Assembly (NCBI GenBank): GCA_903915655.1
Contig: CAIWTU010000007.1
Coordinates: forward strand, 1-64,000
Length of the DNA: 64,000 nucleotides
Direction of reading: 5' to 3'
Source of the DNA: an uncultured Geobacter sp.
GTDB taxonomy: Bacteria; Desulfobacterota; Desulfuromonadia; Geobacterales; Geobacteraceae
The position numbers and the translations under genes are program-made. The notes beneath the pieces are model-generated. The model had not been told where the DNA came from. It saw only the letters and a list, made by a program, of their open reading frames with translations, and did not search any database. Of this stretch, positions 16,888 through 27,139 are shown in pieces; positions within the stretch are counted from its first letter, which is position 1, and every line of letters begins with the position of its first letter.

Positions 16888-18029
16888 TAAAAGTTCTCTC
16901 TGTTTTCGGCACACGTCCCGAGGCTATCAAAATGGCCCCCCTGATAAAACAACTGGAGAAATATCCGGATCAGTTTGCAAGCAGGATCTGTGTTACCGCC
17001 CAGCATAGGGAGATGCTGGACCAGGTCTTGAACCTTTTTGCCATCAGACCCGACCACGATCTCGATATAATGAGACCAGGTCAGGATCTGTTCGACATTA
17101 CCAGCAATGTGCTGCAAGGGGTGAAAGGTGTGCTGGAGAGGGAGAATCCCGATGTAGTTCTGGTGCATGGCGACACCACTACGACAATGGCCACCTCCTT
17201 AGCCTCCTTCTACTGCAGTACAAAGGTCGGGCATGTAGAGGCGGGTCTGCGCACCCATAACAAAAATGCCCCGTTCCCCGAGGAGATAAACCGCCGGGTA
17301 ACCGGCGCCATTGCCGACCTCCATTTCGCCCCGACACCGGCGGCACGGGAAAATCTGTTAAAGGAAGGTATTGAAGATTCTGCGATATTTGTTACTGGGA
17401 ACACAGTGGTTGATGCGCTCCTCTCCGTAACGGAGATGATAAATAGTGATGCGTCCCTGCAGAACCGGTTCAACAGCGATTTTTCCTTCCTCGACCAGGG
17501 CAAAAAACTGATTTTGGTTACCGGGCACCGCCGGGAGAATTTTGGCAAAGGGTTTGAAGATATCTGCTCCGCCCTTGCCGATATTGCGCAAACTTATCCT
17601 GATCTGGAGATCCTCTATCCCGTGCATCTGAACCCGAACGTGCAGGAGCCGGTAAAACGGATACTTGGTGGCGGCAGATGCCCCAACATCCACCTGATAG
17701 AACCGGTAGACTACCTCCCCTTTGTTTATCTCATGAACCGCTCCCATCTCATCATTACCGATTCCGGTGGCGTACAGGAAGAGGCCCCGTCACTTGGCAA
17801 GCCGGTACTGGTAATGCGTGAGACGACCGAGCGCCCTGAAGCAGTGACGGCAGGCACAGTGAGACTTGTCGGTACCGACCGGGAAAAGATCGTCGCAGAG
17901 GCGACTCTCCTTTTGGAAAACAGGGGAGAATACGATGGCATGAGCATGGCCCATAACCCCTATGGTGACGGCAGGGCGGCGGAGCGGATCGTTATGGCCC
18001 TGCTCTCCAGCTGCTCCGGCAAGCTATAA
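16884..18029 (+). CDS. wecB: UDP-N-acetylglucosamine 2-epimerase (non-hydrolysing)
   Basis: WecB interconverts UDP-GlcNAc and UDP-ManNAc. The start at ATG 16884 overlaps the fcl stop and gives [20 protein letters not shown], the usual N-terminus. The conserved [35 protein letters not shown] and [19 protein letters not shown] motifs are all present. The 381-residue length is normal. The product supplies ManNAc-type sugars for the polymer made by this operon. Confidence 0.95.
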   Translation: MIKVLSVFGTRPEAIKMAPLIKQLEKYPDQFASRICVTAQHREMLDQVLNLFAIRPDHDLDIMRPGQDLFDITSNVLQGVKGVLERENPDVVLVHGDTTTTMATSLASFYCSTKVGHVEAGLRTHNKNAPFPEEINRRVTGAIADLHFAPTPAARENLLKEGIEDSAIFVTGNTVVDALLSVTEMINSDASLQNRFNSDFSFLDQGKKLILVTGHRRENFGKGFEDICSALADIAQTYPDLEILYPVHLNPNVQEPVKRILGGGRCPNIHLIEPVDYLPFVYLMNRSHLIITDSGGVQEEAPSLGKPVLVMRETTERPEAVTAGTVRLVGTDREKIVAEATLLLENRGEYDGMSMAHNPYGDGRAAERIVMALLSSCSGKL

Positions 18030-18057
18030 GGTTTCCCCGGCTGCCCCGGAGGCTTCA

Positions 18058-19404
18058 GTGAGTCTGGAAAACTGTTTCTACCGATACCTCCCCCCTTTTA
18101 TGAGGAGACTATGGGATCGAATAAAAGCTTCATCCTTTGGCTATCGTCTCGCCCATGGAACCTTCTGGTCCATGATGGGGGCCGGCGCATCGCAATCGCT
18201 GATGCTGCTTACTTCGATTATTTCGGCGAGAATTCTTGGTAAGCAGCAGTTCGGCGAATTCGGCATCATAAACAATACCATCGGCATGTTCGGTGTCTTT
18301 GCCGGCTTCGCCCTCGGGATGACGGCAACCAAGTATGTTGCCGAATTCCGCAGAAAAGACCCTGCCAAGGCAGGAAGGATTGTGGCCCTCTCCAGTCTGG
18401 TGGCCATGGGGACAGGAGCCGCAGTAGCGCTGGTTTTACTGGTTATTGCACCCTGGCTTGCCTCAGAAACACTGGCGGCCCCTCAGCTGACCACTCTTTT
18501 GCGGATCAGTGCGGGATTTTTGTTTTTCGGAGCGCTGAGCGGCGCCCAGACTGGCGCCCTTGCCGGTTTTGAGGCATTCAGAACCATTGCCAAAGTCAAC
18601 ATCATGACAGGCCTGGTATCGTTTCCCCTGATCATCGGGGGGGTCTACTTCTTCGGATTGCGGGGCGGGGTGTCCGGACTGGTCGTTTCCTCGGCGGCAA
18701 ACTGTCTTATGAATACCATCGCCCTCAGAGCCGAAGCGCTTCGCGCAAAAGTCCCTATCGGTTATGCAGGCTGTGGCAGTGAGAGGCATGTTCTCCTGGG
18801 GTTCAGCATGCCTGCGGTTCTGGCAGGGATAATGTTTAACCCGGTCAACTGGGCCTGTGCGGCGATGCTTGTCAACCAGCCTGGCGGCTATGCGAATATG
18901 GGGGTATTCAGCGCTGCCAATGCCTGGCAGAAAGCCATCCTCTTTCTCCCTGGATGTCTTAACGCAATTGCATTGCCAATCCTTTCCGACTTCTATGGCT
19001 CCGGCCAGCGTAGCGACTATAAGAAAGCCCTCTGGTACAACATCGCCCTCAACGGAGGAAGCGCCTTCGTAGTTGCTTTGGCGATAACCCTTATTTCCGG
19101 CTTTATCATGCGGAGCTATGGTTCCGGGTTCGTCGAGGGTAGAAACGTACTGATAATCCTGTCATTTTCCGCCATTCTAATCTCCATAAATTCCGTTGCC
19201 GGATCAGCTATTGCGAGCGCTGGCCGGACCTGGTCCGGATTCCTGTTCAATCTTCTATGGGGAGTGGCACTCATTTGCTCTGCATATTTCCTGATTCCAC
19301 TCTATGGCGCGACCGGGCTCGCCCTTGCAACACTTTTTTCGTATATGCTTCACTCAATCTGGCAGCTTCTTTATGTCGGAAGACTTTCCAGGATCAAGGG
19401 ATGA
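18058..19404 (+). CDS. wzx: Oligosaccharide flippase, Wzx-like
   Basis: The 448-residue protein has about 12-14 hydrophobic segments (for example SMMGAGASQSLMLLTSII and ALVLLVIAPWLASETL) and the polysaccharide transporter pattern GKQQFGEFGIIN near the N-terminus. It probably moves lipid-linked repeat units across the inner membrane. GTG 18058 is chosen because GGAGG lies 6 bases upstream. ATG 18100 has no ribosome binding site, and the upstream ATG at 17962 lies inside wecB. It lies between sugar-nucleotide and glycosyltransferase genes, which supports the role. Confidence 0.85.
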   Translation: MSLENCFYRYLPPFMRRLWDRIKASSFGYRLAHGTFWSMMGAGASQSLMLLTSIISARILGKQQFGEFGIINNTIGMFGVFAGFALGMTATKYVAEFRRKDPAKAGRIVALSSLVAMGTGAAVALVLLVIAPWLASETLAAPQLTTLLRISAGFLFFGALSGAQTGALAGFEAFRTIAKVNIMTGLVSFPLIIGGVYFFGLRGGVSGLVVSSAANCLMNTIALRAEALRAKVPIGYAGCGSERHVLLGFSMPAVLAGIMFNPVNWACAAMLVNQPGGYANMGVFSAANAWQKAILFLPGCLNAIALPILSDFYGSGQRSDYKKALWYNIALNGGSAFVVALAITLISGFIMRSYGSGFVEGRNVLIILSFSAILISINSVAGSAIASAGRTWSGFLFNLLWGVALICSAYFLIPLYGATGLALATLFSYMLHSIWQLLYVGRLSRIKG

Positions 19405-19450
19405 GATAACCGTCAGGGCCAACCGATTCGGCTTTTTTATTAGAGGAATT

Positions 19451-20620
19451 ATGACTGAACAAACCAGGAAGCATTCAATATCAATCGTTACCTACGGGGG
19501 GTGGTTCAATACCTTTCAAAGGCCGCATCACTTTGCAAGATATCTGACCAACCGCTTTAACACGAATGTGGTCAACAATATCGTCGGGTTACCGTTTCGT
19601 GGCTACGGCTACATGGCGGAACAGAAACAGCTTGTAGATAAAATTTCCAATATATATATTCTGAAAGAGGGGGACCGCTTCCCGCTTGTAAAATCCGTCA
19701 ACAACATCCTTATCAAGCTGCAAAGCCATTTCAAATACCGGATGCCTGAATTCAGGGAGTCGGAAATTATCTACACCTGGCATATCGAAGATATAAATTA
19801 CCTGAGGCATTGCAGAGAGAAGTTCCTGATCTATGACGCAATGGATGACTGGGCCGCGTTTTCCGAGAAAATTGACCAACGGCTTATCGACAATGAAAAC
19901 GAGCTTGTCGCCAGAGCCGACATTGTATTGGCTGTCAGCCGGAAACTGTACGAGAAGCACCGGCTGCTGAACAAGAACACCTACCTGGTCCCTAACGGGG
20001 TGGATACGAATTTCTTCGCTGGGGCGCTGACCTTCCAGAAAGGGGAAGGGGACCCTCTTTATCGATACAAGGACCGACCGATCGCGGGTTACGTCGGAGG
20101 GATACACGACTGGGTCGATGTAGAGCTGATCGTTGAAACGGCGAAGCTGCGAAAAGAGACCCTCTTCGTTTTGATAGGACCGGCGCTGCGAACCCTTAAA
20201 CCGAAGTTCGAGGGGGTTGAGAATATTCTCTATCTGGGTCCGAAGCCTTATTCTGAGCTGCTCCGGTATGTCTCCTATTTTGACGTCGGCATTATTCCGT
20301 TCAAGCTGAACCTCCTCAACGAAAGCACCAATCCGATAAAGCTTTATGAATACCTTGGCGCCGGGCTGCCGGTTGTTTCGACCGGAATGCGGGAGGTTAG
20401 ACAGTACGCAGCGGATGGCATTGTCACCATTGCCGATGACCCCGTGACATTTTCCGCTAAAATTGCCGAGGCTATTGCCCTGGCCGATAATCCGCTGCTG
20501 ATAAAAGAGAGACTGAAGATTGCGGAACAAAATTCCTGGAAGTCACGGGCGGAGATGCTCCTCGGCTTGATAGAAACAAAATTCGGCTCAGGATTTGCGG
20601 CTGGTGGCCGCGGCGACTGA
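19451..20620 (+). CDS. Glycosyltransferase, GT-B fold
   Basis: The 389-residue protein starts MTEQTRKHSISIVTYGGWF, with GAGGAATT just before the ATG at 19451. The GT-B C-terminal half is visible: PIAGYVGGIHDWVD, FVLIGPAL, NILYLGPKPYSELLRY, and the donor-binding STNPIKLYEYLGAGLPVV. It probably adds a sugar to the growing lipid-linked glycan on the cytoplasmic side. RPHHFARYL near the N-terminus is typical of a bacterial subgroup. Donor and acceptor cannot be told. Confidence 0.8.
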   Translation: MTEQTRKHSISIVTYGGWFNTFQRPHHFARYLTNRFNTNVVNNIVGLPFRGYGYMAEQKQLVDKISNIYILKEGDRFPLVKSVNNILIKLQSHFKYRMPEFRESEIIYTWHIEDINYLRHCREKFLIYDAMDDWAAFSEKIDQRLIDNENELVARADIVLAVSRKLYEKHRLLNKNTYLVPNGVDTNFFAGALTFQKGEGDPLYRYKDRPIAGYVGGIHDWVDVELIVETAKLRKETLFVLIGPALRTLKPKFEGVENILYLGPKPYSELLRYVSYFDVGIIPFKLNLLNESTNPIKLYEYLGAGLPVVSTGMREVRQYAADGIVTIADDPVTFSAKIAEAIALADNPLLIKERLKIAEQNSWKSRAEMLLGLIETKFGSGFAAGGRGD

Positions 20621-20694
20621 TTGTCGATCTTTTCCCGCCGGAAGCAATGAATTTTGATCTGTAAAAGGGATAAGAAGGGGTTCCCGGAATTCTC

Positions 20695-21744
20695 ATGATA
20701 CTGTTTGTTGCCAATTATCCGGATAAAACCGGCGAAAAAGACGGAATGGCTCAACGCGTGGTTGCCATTGACAGCTACTTTGCTAAACGGGAAAGGATCT
20801 ATCTGGGCATACGGTTTTTCGGGAATCTGCGGCTCAGGTCGTCTCATCCGGCAGATAATCTGAGGGTTTACAAAGTCAATTTTTTCCTCCATTTTCTATT
20901 CATTCTTTACCTTGGATGCAGGGCCAGGGGGATTTACGTCCACTCCATCCATAACGGGTTTCGTGCGCTCCCTTTTTATCTCCTAATGTTCAAAAACATC
21001 TTTACCGATATGCATGGGGTTTTCCCTGAAGAACTCGGTTATTGCGGCAAAAAAAGAGCGGCATGGCTTTATGGGATCATCGAAAGGATAACGGCCGGCA
21101 GCAGCAGGGCCCTCATACTTGTTACCGATGCAATGGGGGAACATTTCCGCGAAAAATACGTTGATCACCGTTGCAAAATCTATATAGTCCCCATTTTTGA
21201 CGATTTCACGATGGATGAGGGTGAAGCAAGGCGCGAGCAGGAAAAGCCCGCCATGATTTATTCCGGCGGAACACAGAAATGGCAGAAGCTGGAACTGATG
21301 CTGGAGTCGATGAAAAAGGCCCAAGGCCATTGTTCGATTACCATTCTGACCCCCGATATGGAAACCTTCAGGCAGAAGATTGAGGAGTGCGGATTGGCGG
21401 GCGTGGTGCGGCTCCTTTCTCTCCCCAAAGATGAAGTGTACGATTATTATTGCCGCTCCGACCTGGGATACATACTCAGGGACAATTCCATCGTCAACCG
21501 GGCGGCCTGCCCGACCAAGCTCGTGGAGTACCTAGTCTGCGGGGTTATCCCCATAGTCCTGCAGCCGGAAATAGGTGATTTTGCAGGGAAAGGCTACTCC
21601 TTTATTACCCTTGACCGTCTTGCCAGCGGCAACTTCCCATCAGGAGAGGAGCTGGCTTCCATGCGTAAAAACAACTACCGGGTTGTGGGGGAGATCATAA
21701 ATTCTGCCGGCTCGGCAATGCAGCAGCTGCTGGCCGATTTTTAA
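20695..21744 (+). CDS. Glycosyltransferase, GT4-like
   Basis: The 349-residue product begins MILFVANYPDKTGEKDGMAQ. Its second half has the GT-B pattern: PAMIYSGGTQKWQKLELMLE, VRLLSLPKDEVYDYYCRSD, then NRAACPTKLVEYLVCGVIP, the donor-site segment. The first half lacks obvious membrane anchors apart from one hydrophobic stretch near FLHFLFILYLG. It is a cytoplasmic or membrane-associated transferase of the same pathway, seven bases ahead of the next gene. The sugar is unknown. Confidence 0.75.
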   Translation: MILFVANYPDKTGEKDGMAQRVVAIDSYFAKRERIYLGIRFFGNLRLRSSHPADNLRVYKVNFFLHFLFILYLGCRARGIYVHSIHNGFRALPFYLLMFKNIFTDMHGVFPEELGYCGKKRAAWLYGIIERITAGSSRALILVTDAMGEHFREKYVDHRCKIYIVPIFDDFTMDEGEARREQEKPAMIYSGGTQKWQKLELMLESMKKAQGHCSITILTPDMETFRQKIEECGLAGVVRLLSLPKDEVYDYYCRSDLGYILRDNSIVNRAACPTKLVEYLVCGVIPIVLQPEIGDFAGKGYSFITLDRLASGNFPSGEELASMRKNNYRVVGEIINSAGSAMQQLLADF

Positions 21745-21751
21745 GGCAAAC

Positions 21752-22675
21752 ATGACGAAAAATTCTCTTTTCAAAGATAAACCGGCCAACCCGGACCGGA
21801 AACTGTCCATAGCCGGGGTGGTCGTTCTGTACCATCCCACGGATGAAGTCCTGGAAAATATCAGCTCCTATCTGGAGCAGGTGGAGATTCTCTTCGCGGT
21901 AGATAATTCGGAGACCGTAAACCAACGGTTTGCAGACCGATTGACCGACGCCGGCAAGGTCATATACGTTGCCAATCGGCAGAATATGGGTGTGGCCCGA
22001 GGGCTGAATATTGGCGCGCAGCTGGCTCTGGAGCATGGCTGCGACTTTCTCCTTACCATGGATCAGGACAGCCGCGCAACACCTGGCCTTGTCGGAATGA
22101 TGCTCGATTGTCTCGGAAGAATCGATATCCAATCCGTCGGCATCATTTCACCCTTCCATGCAACCAGGCCGGGTGAGCAACCTGAGGGGAAAGAACTGTA
22201 TCAGGATCTCCTGACGGTTATGACCTCGGGAAATCTGTTACAGCTGAAGGCATACAAAACTGTGGGACCTTTCATGGACGAACTCTTTATTGATTTCATC
22301 GACATCGAATATTGTCTCAGGCTTCAGAAAGCCGGTTTCCGGGTCATCCTCGCTAACCGGGCGATTCTTCGGCACCAGGTCGGCACCAAGATGAAATTCA
22401 GTTTTTTTTCCAGAGCCCTCTACCTCACCAGCCATGATCCCCTGCGAAAATACTATAAGACCAGGAACAGATTTTTTGTAAGGGAGAGATATAAAACTGC
22501 TTATCCCCGGTTTTGCCGGGCGGACCGGATCAGATTTCTGCTCGAGTTGCTGCGGCTTCTTCTCTTTGAACGGGAAAAAATAAAAAAAATATCGATGATC
22601 TTTAAAGGCTACAGAGATTATCGTCGCGGCAAGCTTGGAAAGTTCAAGGCCGATAACGGAGTCGAACCACGGTGA
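21752..22675 (+). CDS. Glycosyltransferase family 2, rhamnosyltransferase-like
   Basis: The 307-residue GT-A protein has IAGVVVLYHPTDEVLENIS at the start, VIYVANRQNMGVARGLNIGAQ in the nucleotide-binding part, and the metal-binding LLTMDQDSRATPG in place of DxD. FIDFIDIEYCLRLQKAGFRV matches the ED-x-D-like catalytic region. This pattern is typical of rhamnosyltransferases, but the sugar is an inference. Its stop overlaps the next gene's GTG start. Confidence 0.85.
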   Translation: MTKNSLFKDKPANPDRKLSIAGVVVLYHPTDEVLENISSYLEQVEILFAVDNSETVNQRFADRLTDAGKVIYVANRQNMGVARGLNIGAQLALEHGCDFLLTMDQDSRATPGLVGMMLDCLGRIDIQSVGIISPFHATRPGEQPEGKELYQDLLTVMTSGNLLQLKAYKTVGPFMDELFIDFIDIEYCLRLQKAGFRVILANRAILRHQVGTKMKFSFFSRALYLTSHDPLRKYYKTRNRFFVRERYKTAYPRFCRADRIRFLLELLRLLLFEREKIKKISMIFKGYRDYRRGKLGKFKADNGVEPR

Positions 22676-23871
22676 AGATTGTATTCATAGCCCCATTCGG
22701 TATCCGCCCCAAGGGAACGCTCTTCGCCCGGATGCTCCCGCTTGCTGCCGGGCTGCAGACTTTGGGGCATACGGTGACCATTGTCGCCCCACCGTACACA
22801 AACCCGGAAGATTCCGGAAAAGTGGAGATGGTCAGGGGGGTCCTGATAAAAAATGTACGGCTTGGACCATCGAATAAAATCGCTTCTGCGGCGCTTCTGG
22901 CCTATCGGCTCTTCCGGACGGCCCGACTTGAAAAGCCAGACCTGGTACACCTTTTCAAGCCCAAAGGCTATGGCGGAGTGGCGGCTTTCGCACATATTCT
23001 GCTCAAACAGCTGGGAAAGCGGCTCCCCCCTCTCTTTATCGATTCCGATGATTGGGAGGGACCCGGCGGCATGAACGATTTGCACCCCTATTCACGGGCA
23101 GAGAGAATCGTCTTCCGGCTTCAGGAGAGCTGGTTGCCGCCGCGCGCGACTGGCGTAACGGCAGCCAGCCTTACCCTGCAGTCCCGTCTCCTCGGCATGG
23201 GAATCCCTGCGGAGAAAATCCATTACCTCCCTAACTGTGTAGATGCCGGACCGGCGGGGAACCGCACGGCAGCCCGGAGAAAACTCGGCATTCTGGAAGG
23301 GGCCCCCGTCCTCCTCCTCTACACCCGGTTTTTTGAATTCAGCCAGGATAAACTCCACTACCTTTTTGCGGAGATCTGCAAAAAGGTCCCGTCGGTCCGT
23401 TTTCTTGTCATCGGGAGCGGGAGGAACAACGAGGAACAGCTCCTCATCAGGGCGGGAGAGGAGGCCGGTTTTTCTCCGGCCCTTATCCTGGCCGGATGGG
23501 TGGAAACGGATGAGATTGCCGATTATCTGGCTGCAGGCGATGTTGCCATCTATCCCTTTGCCGACAACCTTCTCAACCGTTCCAAATGCCCTGCTAAACT
23601 GACCGAATTGCTGCTGGCAGAGATTCCTGTTGTTGCAGACAGGGTGGGGCAGATTACGGAGTATATAAGACCGGGGCTCTCCGGAGTCTTGTGCAATCCC
23701 GACGATTGGCAGGAAATGGCTGACAGGACCGTTGATCTTCTCTTGGACGGGACAAAAGGTCGGGCAGTTGGAAAATCCGGCCGCAGCTTTCTCCTGGAGA
23801 GATTCAGCTGGAAAGATGCCGCGGCGGAGCTGGAAAAATTTTACCTCCACCAGCAGTTGCTTGCACCATAA
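22672..23871 (+). CDS. Glycosyltransferase, GT4
   Basis: The 399-residue protein starts at GTG 22672, overlapping the previous stop (GTGA). N-terminal KIVFIAPFGIRPKGTLFARM and VHLFKPKGYGGVAAF form the acceptor domain. APVLLLYTRFFEFSQ, VRFLVIGSGRNNEEQLL, LILAGWVETDEIADYLAAGDV and NRSKCPAKLTELLLAEIPV form the GT-B donor domain. It probably adds one sugar of the repeat unit. Substrate not determinable. Confidence 0.85.
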   Translation: MKIVFIAPFGIRPKGTLFARMLPLAAGLQTLGHTVTIVAPPYTNPEDSGKVEMVRGVLIKNVRLGPSNKIASAALLAYRLFRTARLEKPDLVHLFKPKGYGGVAAFAHILLKQLGKRLPPLFIDSDDWEGPGGMNDLHPYSRAERIVFRLQESWLPPRATGVTAASLTLQSRLLGMGIPAEKIHYLPNCVDAGPAGNRTAARRKLGILEGAPVLLLYTRFFEFSQDKLHYLFAEICKKVPSVRFLVIGSGRNNEEQLLIRAGEEAGFSPALILAGWVETDEIADYLAAGDVAIYPFADNLLNRSKCPAKLTELLLAEIPVVADRVGQITEYIRPGLSGVLCNPDDWQEMADRTVDLLLDGTKGRAVGKSGRSFLLERFSWKDAAAELEKFYLHQQLLAP

Positions 23872-23883
23872 AGGGGTTTATAG

Positions 23884-26313
23884 ATGACCGAACGAAAAAA
23901 AGAACTGCTTTTTCTTGCGGCTCTTCTGGCCTTGCTGATACTTATCTTTTCCAAGATCCTCTTCACCGGCAGGATCATCCGTGCGCCTGACATTACCAAC
24001 GAGTTTTACTGGACGGTCAAGGGGTTTAAGGAGTTCGGCTTTCTGGAACTGTTCCGGATCAGCCTGCAACCAACCTGGGATCTCTTCATCAATGGAGGCA
24101 CCAGCGAGGGGGGGGGGACCCTGTCGATGCAGTTCCTCCTGTACCGAAACCTGATCTTTTGGCTTTTCCCGGCTCCGGCCAATGTGGCGTGGTTCATGGT
24201 TCTTCAGCTGTTTTTCGGGGCGGCCGGAACCTTTCTCTACTGCCGGGCAATTGGCGCCAGCCGCCTTGCTTCCTTCCTCGGAGGGTTGATCTTTGCCATA
24301 GCACCGGAGAACGCATCGCTTATTAATGCCGGGCATGTCCAGAAGATCGCTACCATATCCTTTGCGCCATGGGCCTTCTATTTTATGGAAAAAGGGTTCC
24401 AGACCAGGCGAACGATCTTTTTCCTGACAACCGGTTTTGTTCTGGCGTTCCAATTCTTCAACATGCACTGGCAGATTGCCTACTATACCTGCCTGGGAAT
24501 CGGGGTCTACGGAATCCTCCGCTCTCTCGGCATCCTCTGTGACGGGCGAAAGGGAACCGGTAAGGAATTCGCCAGACTCTTCGGCCTGAACATGATAACA
24601 ATGTTCTTCTTTTTGTCGACCGTTGCCATCTCCCTCCTCCCCCTGGCCGACTGGTCGAAAGATACTACACGCGGGATACAGAACGGTGCAAATCAGGGGA
24701 AGGGGGGCCTTAATGTGGATGAGGCGATGTCCTGGTCGCTCCCCCCGGAGGAGGTGGCTACCTTCGTTATCCCCGGGTTTTTCGGCTTTTCCCGCCAGGA
24801 GGGGGCTTATGATACCGGAAAGATAAAGTCCTACTACTGGGGACGGATGGTCTTTACCCAGACCTCCGACTATATGGGGCTCCTCCCCTGGCTTCTCCTC
24901 CCCCTCCCCTTGCTGTTCCGACGCGACGCCTTCACCTGGCTCTCCCTCACGGCGGTTGCAGGAGGGATACTCTTTTCCATGGGCAAATTCACCCCCTTTT
25001 ACTGGTTCCTGTATGAACATTTCCCTGGGATCAACCATTTCCGGGTGCCGAAGATGATTATGTTCCTTCCGGTTCTGGGACTTGCCGTCCTGTCAGCCAG
25101 GGGGGTGGATACCCTTCTGGACGAAGAGGTGAGAAAAACCAAAATATTCAGGCGTTATCTCATCTTCCTCCTCTTATTACCCGCTCTCCTTTTTCTTCTG
25201 CTCACAGCGGAGATTTGGTGGAAAGATTTCTGGCTCTCCCGGTTTTATGAAACCATTATCCACCCTACCCGCTTCGAACGGGGGAGCTTACTGATAGCAC
25301 AACGATGGGAAAATCTGCAGTTCGAAACCGGGATGGCGATCCTGTTTTCTGCAGGATATACGGGGATCATTTTTGCCTTTACCAGAAAGTGGATTACTTG
25401 CACTATCCTTCCCCTGCTGCTGCTGGCGCTCTATTGCGCCGATACGGGACGTGTCAACGGAAAATTCATGCTGTTGCAGGAGTTACCAGAAAAAGTTAAA
25501 GGGGCAAAAAGTTCGGTAATGAAATTTCTGGAACATGATTCCAGACAGTACCGGGTCCTCCCCCTTAACGGCACAGATCCGATGCAGTACGCCTCAAACG
25601 GCATCCCGGTAATGTTCACCTCCAATCCGGTGCAGCAGCAACGCTGGCAGAACTTCCTCGACTCCTTTTCCTTCAGATCCCCCATGCCGGACATGCTGAA
25701 TGTGAAGTACCTCGTCTTCGATACGGCACAGTACGCACGGGACAAGGGGCAGCTGGGAGAAAAGTACCGGCAGGTATTTCAGTCGCCGGATGGTGCCGAA
25801 ATCGTGCTGGAGAACCGATCGGTCCTCCCCAAGGGATGGCTGGTTCCGGCGGTAGCCGTTGTTGACGATCCGGCCCGGCTACTTGCGATACTCCGCGACC
25901 CGGGCTTCGACCCGCGGCAACTGGCTCTGGTGGAGGAGCCGCCACCGATACCACTGGCGGATCCGAATATGCCGAGGGGAGGAGAAACAGGTTATCTCTC
26001 CGTAATCAGTTACGAAGGAAAGCAGATCAAGATGACGGTCCATGCCGGACAGAATGCGTTGCTGGTGTTGGGGGATAAATATTTCCGCGGCTGGAGGGCT
26101 ACGGTGGATGGGAGGGCAACGCAGATCTCCCCGGTAAACCACATCCTACGCGGGATATACCTGACGGCAGGGAAGCACAAGGTTGAATTCAACTTCGATC
26201 CGCTTCCGTTCAAGATCGGGAAGTGTCTGACGCTGGGGTCGTTTCTTTTCTTTGCGCTGATGCTCGTGCGGGAATGGGTAGTAAGGAGTAAGGGGGTAAA
26301 AAGTGCGGAGTGA
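23884..26313 (+). CDS. YfhO-like multi-pass membrane protein
   Basis: The 809-residue protein has an N-terminal anchor at 8-28 and about a dozen further transmembrane segments up to residue about 540 (for example FLGGLIFAIAPENA and LLPWLLLPLPLLF), then a soluble C-terminal domain and a last membrane helix near 790. This is the layout of the YfhO family (GT-C-like membrane glycosyltransferases). PGINHFRVPKMIMFLPVLGL and the C-terminal VLGDKYFRGWRATVDG are family features. It may transfer sugars on the outer face of the membrane (inference). It lies 12 bases after the last glycosyltransferase gene. Confidence 0.8.
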   Translation: MTERKKELLFLAALLALLILIFSKILFTGRIIRAPDITNEFYWTVKGFKEFGFLELFRISLQPTWDLFINGGTSEGGGTLSMQFLLYRNLIFWLFPAPANVAWFMVLQLFFGAAGTFLYCRAIGASRLASFLGGLIFAIAPENASLINAGHVQKIATISFAPWAFYFMEKGFQTRRTIFFLTTGFVLAFQFFNMHWQIAYYTCLGIGVYGILRSLGILCDGRKGTGKEFARLFGLNMITMFFFLSTVAISLLPLADWSKDTTRGIQNGANQGKGGLNVDEAMSWSLPPEEVATFVIPGFFGFSRQEGAYDTGKIKSYYWGRMVFTQTSDYMGLLPWLLLPLPLLFRRDAFTWLSLTAVAGGILFSMGKFTPFYWFLYEHFPGINHFRVPKMIMFLPVLGLAVLSARGVDTLLDEEVRKTKIFRRYLIFLLLLPALLFLLLTAEIWWKDFWLSRFYETIIHPTRFERGSLLIAQRWENLQFETGMAILFSAGYTGIIFAFTRKWITCTILPLLLLALYCADTGRVNGKFMLLQELPEKVKGAKSSVMKFLEHDSRQYRVLPLNGTDPMQYASNGIPVMFTSNPVQQQRWQNFLDSFSFRSPMPDMLNVKYLVFDTAQYARDKGQLGEKYRQVFQSPDGAEIVLENRSVLPKGWLVPAVAVVDDPARLLAILRDPGFDPRQLALVEEPPPIPLADPNMPRGGETGYLSVISYEGKQIKMTVHAGQNALLVLGDKYFRGWRATVDGRATQISPVNHILRGIYLTAGKHKVEFNFDPLPFKIGKCLTLGSFLFFALMLVREWVVRSKGVKSAE

Positions 26314-27034
26314 GGAGACAATAGACGAACTTCGCGCGTATGGCCTGAAGGTCATCCAGCAGCGCCATGGCTACCGCTTTTCCCTGGACCCCCTGCTCCT
26401 CTGCGATTTTGCCGGGATAGGCGAGGGGGAGAGGGTAATTGACCTCGGCACAGGATGCGGCGTCATCCCCCTTATCCTTGCCGTAAAAGTCCGGGAGATG
26501 CAGGGCGTAGGAGTGGAGATGCAGGAGGAGATGGCCGAGATCTCCGTCCGCAATGTCGCACTAAACGACCTCTCCGACAGGATTGAGATCCTCTGCAGGG
26601 ACATAAAGACCCTGAAGGGACATTTCCCCGCATCATCCTTTGACCTCGTTCTTTCCAATCCCCCATACCGGAAAAGAGGGAGTGGCAGGATAAGTCCGAA
26701 ACCGGGGAGGGATAATGCCCGGCACGAATCTACCGCAGAACTCGGAGATTTTCTGGCAGCGGCGAAGAATCTTGTCAAACCGGCCGGGAGGATCTGCTTT
26801 ATTTATCACCCCTCGCGGTTACCGGAATTTTTCTCTGCAGCGGCAGAGTTAGGGCTTTCCCCTATCCGGTTGCGCATGGTACACGGTAGTAATTCAGCTG
26901 AAGCAAGGATGTTTCTGATCGAGACAGTAAAGGGGCGAAAAGGGGAATTGAAGATTCTGCCGCCGCTGTTTGTCTATGATGAAAATGGCGGGTATACCGC
27001 AGAGATGGAAGGGATAGTTGGACCCGGAAAGTAG
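26303..27034 (+). CDS. tRNA1(Val) adenine-N6-methyltransferase-like (TrmN6)
   Basis: The 243-residue SAM-dependent methyltransferase has motif I VIDLGTGCGVIPLIL and the catalytic SNPPYRK of N6-adenine enzymes. The start is GTG 26303, with AAGGGGG upstream. It overlaps the YfhO-like gene by 11 bases, so it may be carried in the polysaccharide transcript without sharing its function. GYRFSLDPLLLCDFA is typical of the TrmN6/YfiC group. It could alternatively be an RNA methyltransferase of related substrate. Confidence 0.8.
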   Translation: MRSEETIDELRAYGLKVIQQRHGYRFSLDPLLLCDFAGIGEGERVIDLGTGCGVIPLILAVKVREMQGVGVEMQEEMAEISVRNVALNDLSDRIEILCRDIKTLKGHFPASSFDLVLSNPPYRKRGSGRISPKPGRDNARHESTAELGDFLAAAKNLVKPAGRICFIYHPSRLPEFFSAAAELGLSPIRLRMVHGSNSAEARMFLIETVKGRKGELKILPPLFVYDENGGYTAEMEGIVGPGK

Positions 27035-27139
27035 CTTTCTCCCGCGAACTGCAGCGAAATGAGCTGAGAAGAGCAGAAAGAGGTCGTCAGGGAGTGAACG
27101 GGGTATCCCTTGAACTGCCGAATCCAGGATGACTGTTTT

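Noticed and set aside
23878-25038. 386-residue minus-strand frame
   Set aside because: Shadow of the YfhO-like gene, which has clear membrane segments and operon position.
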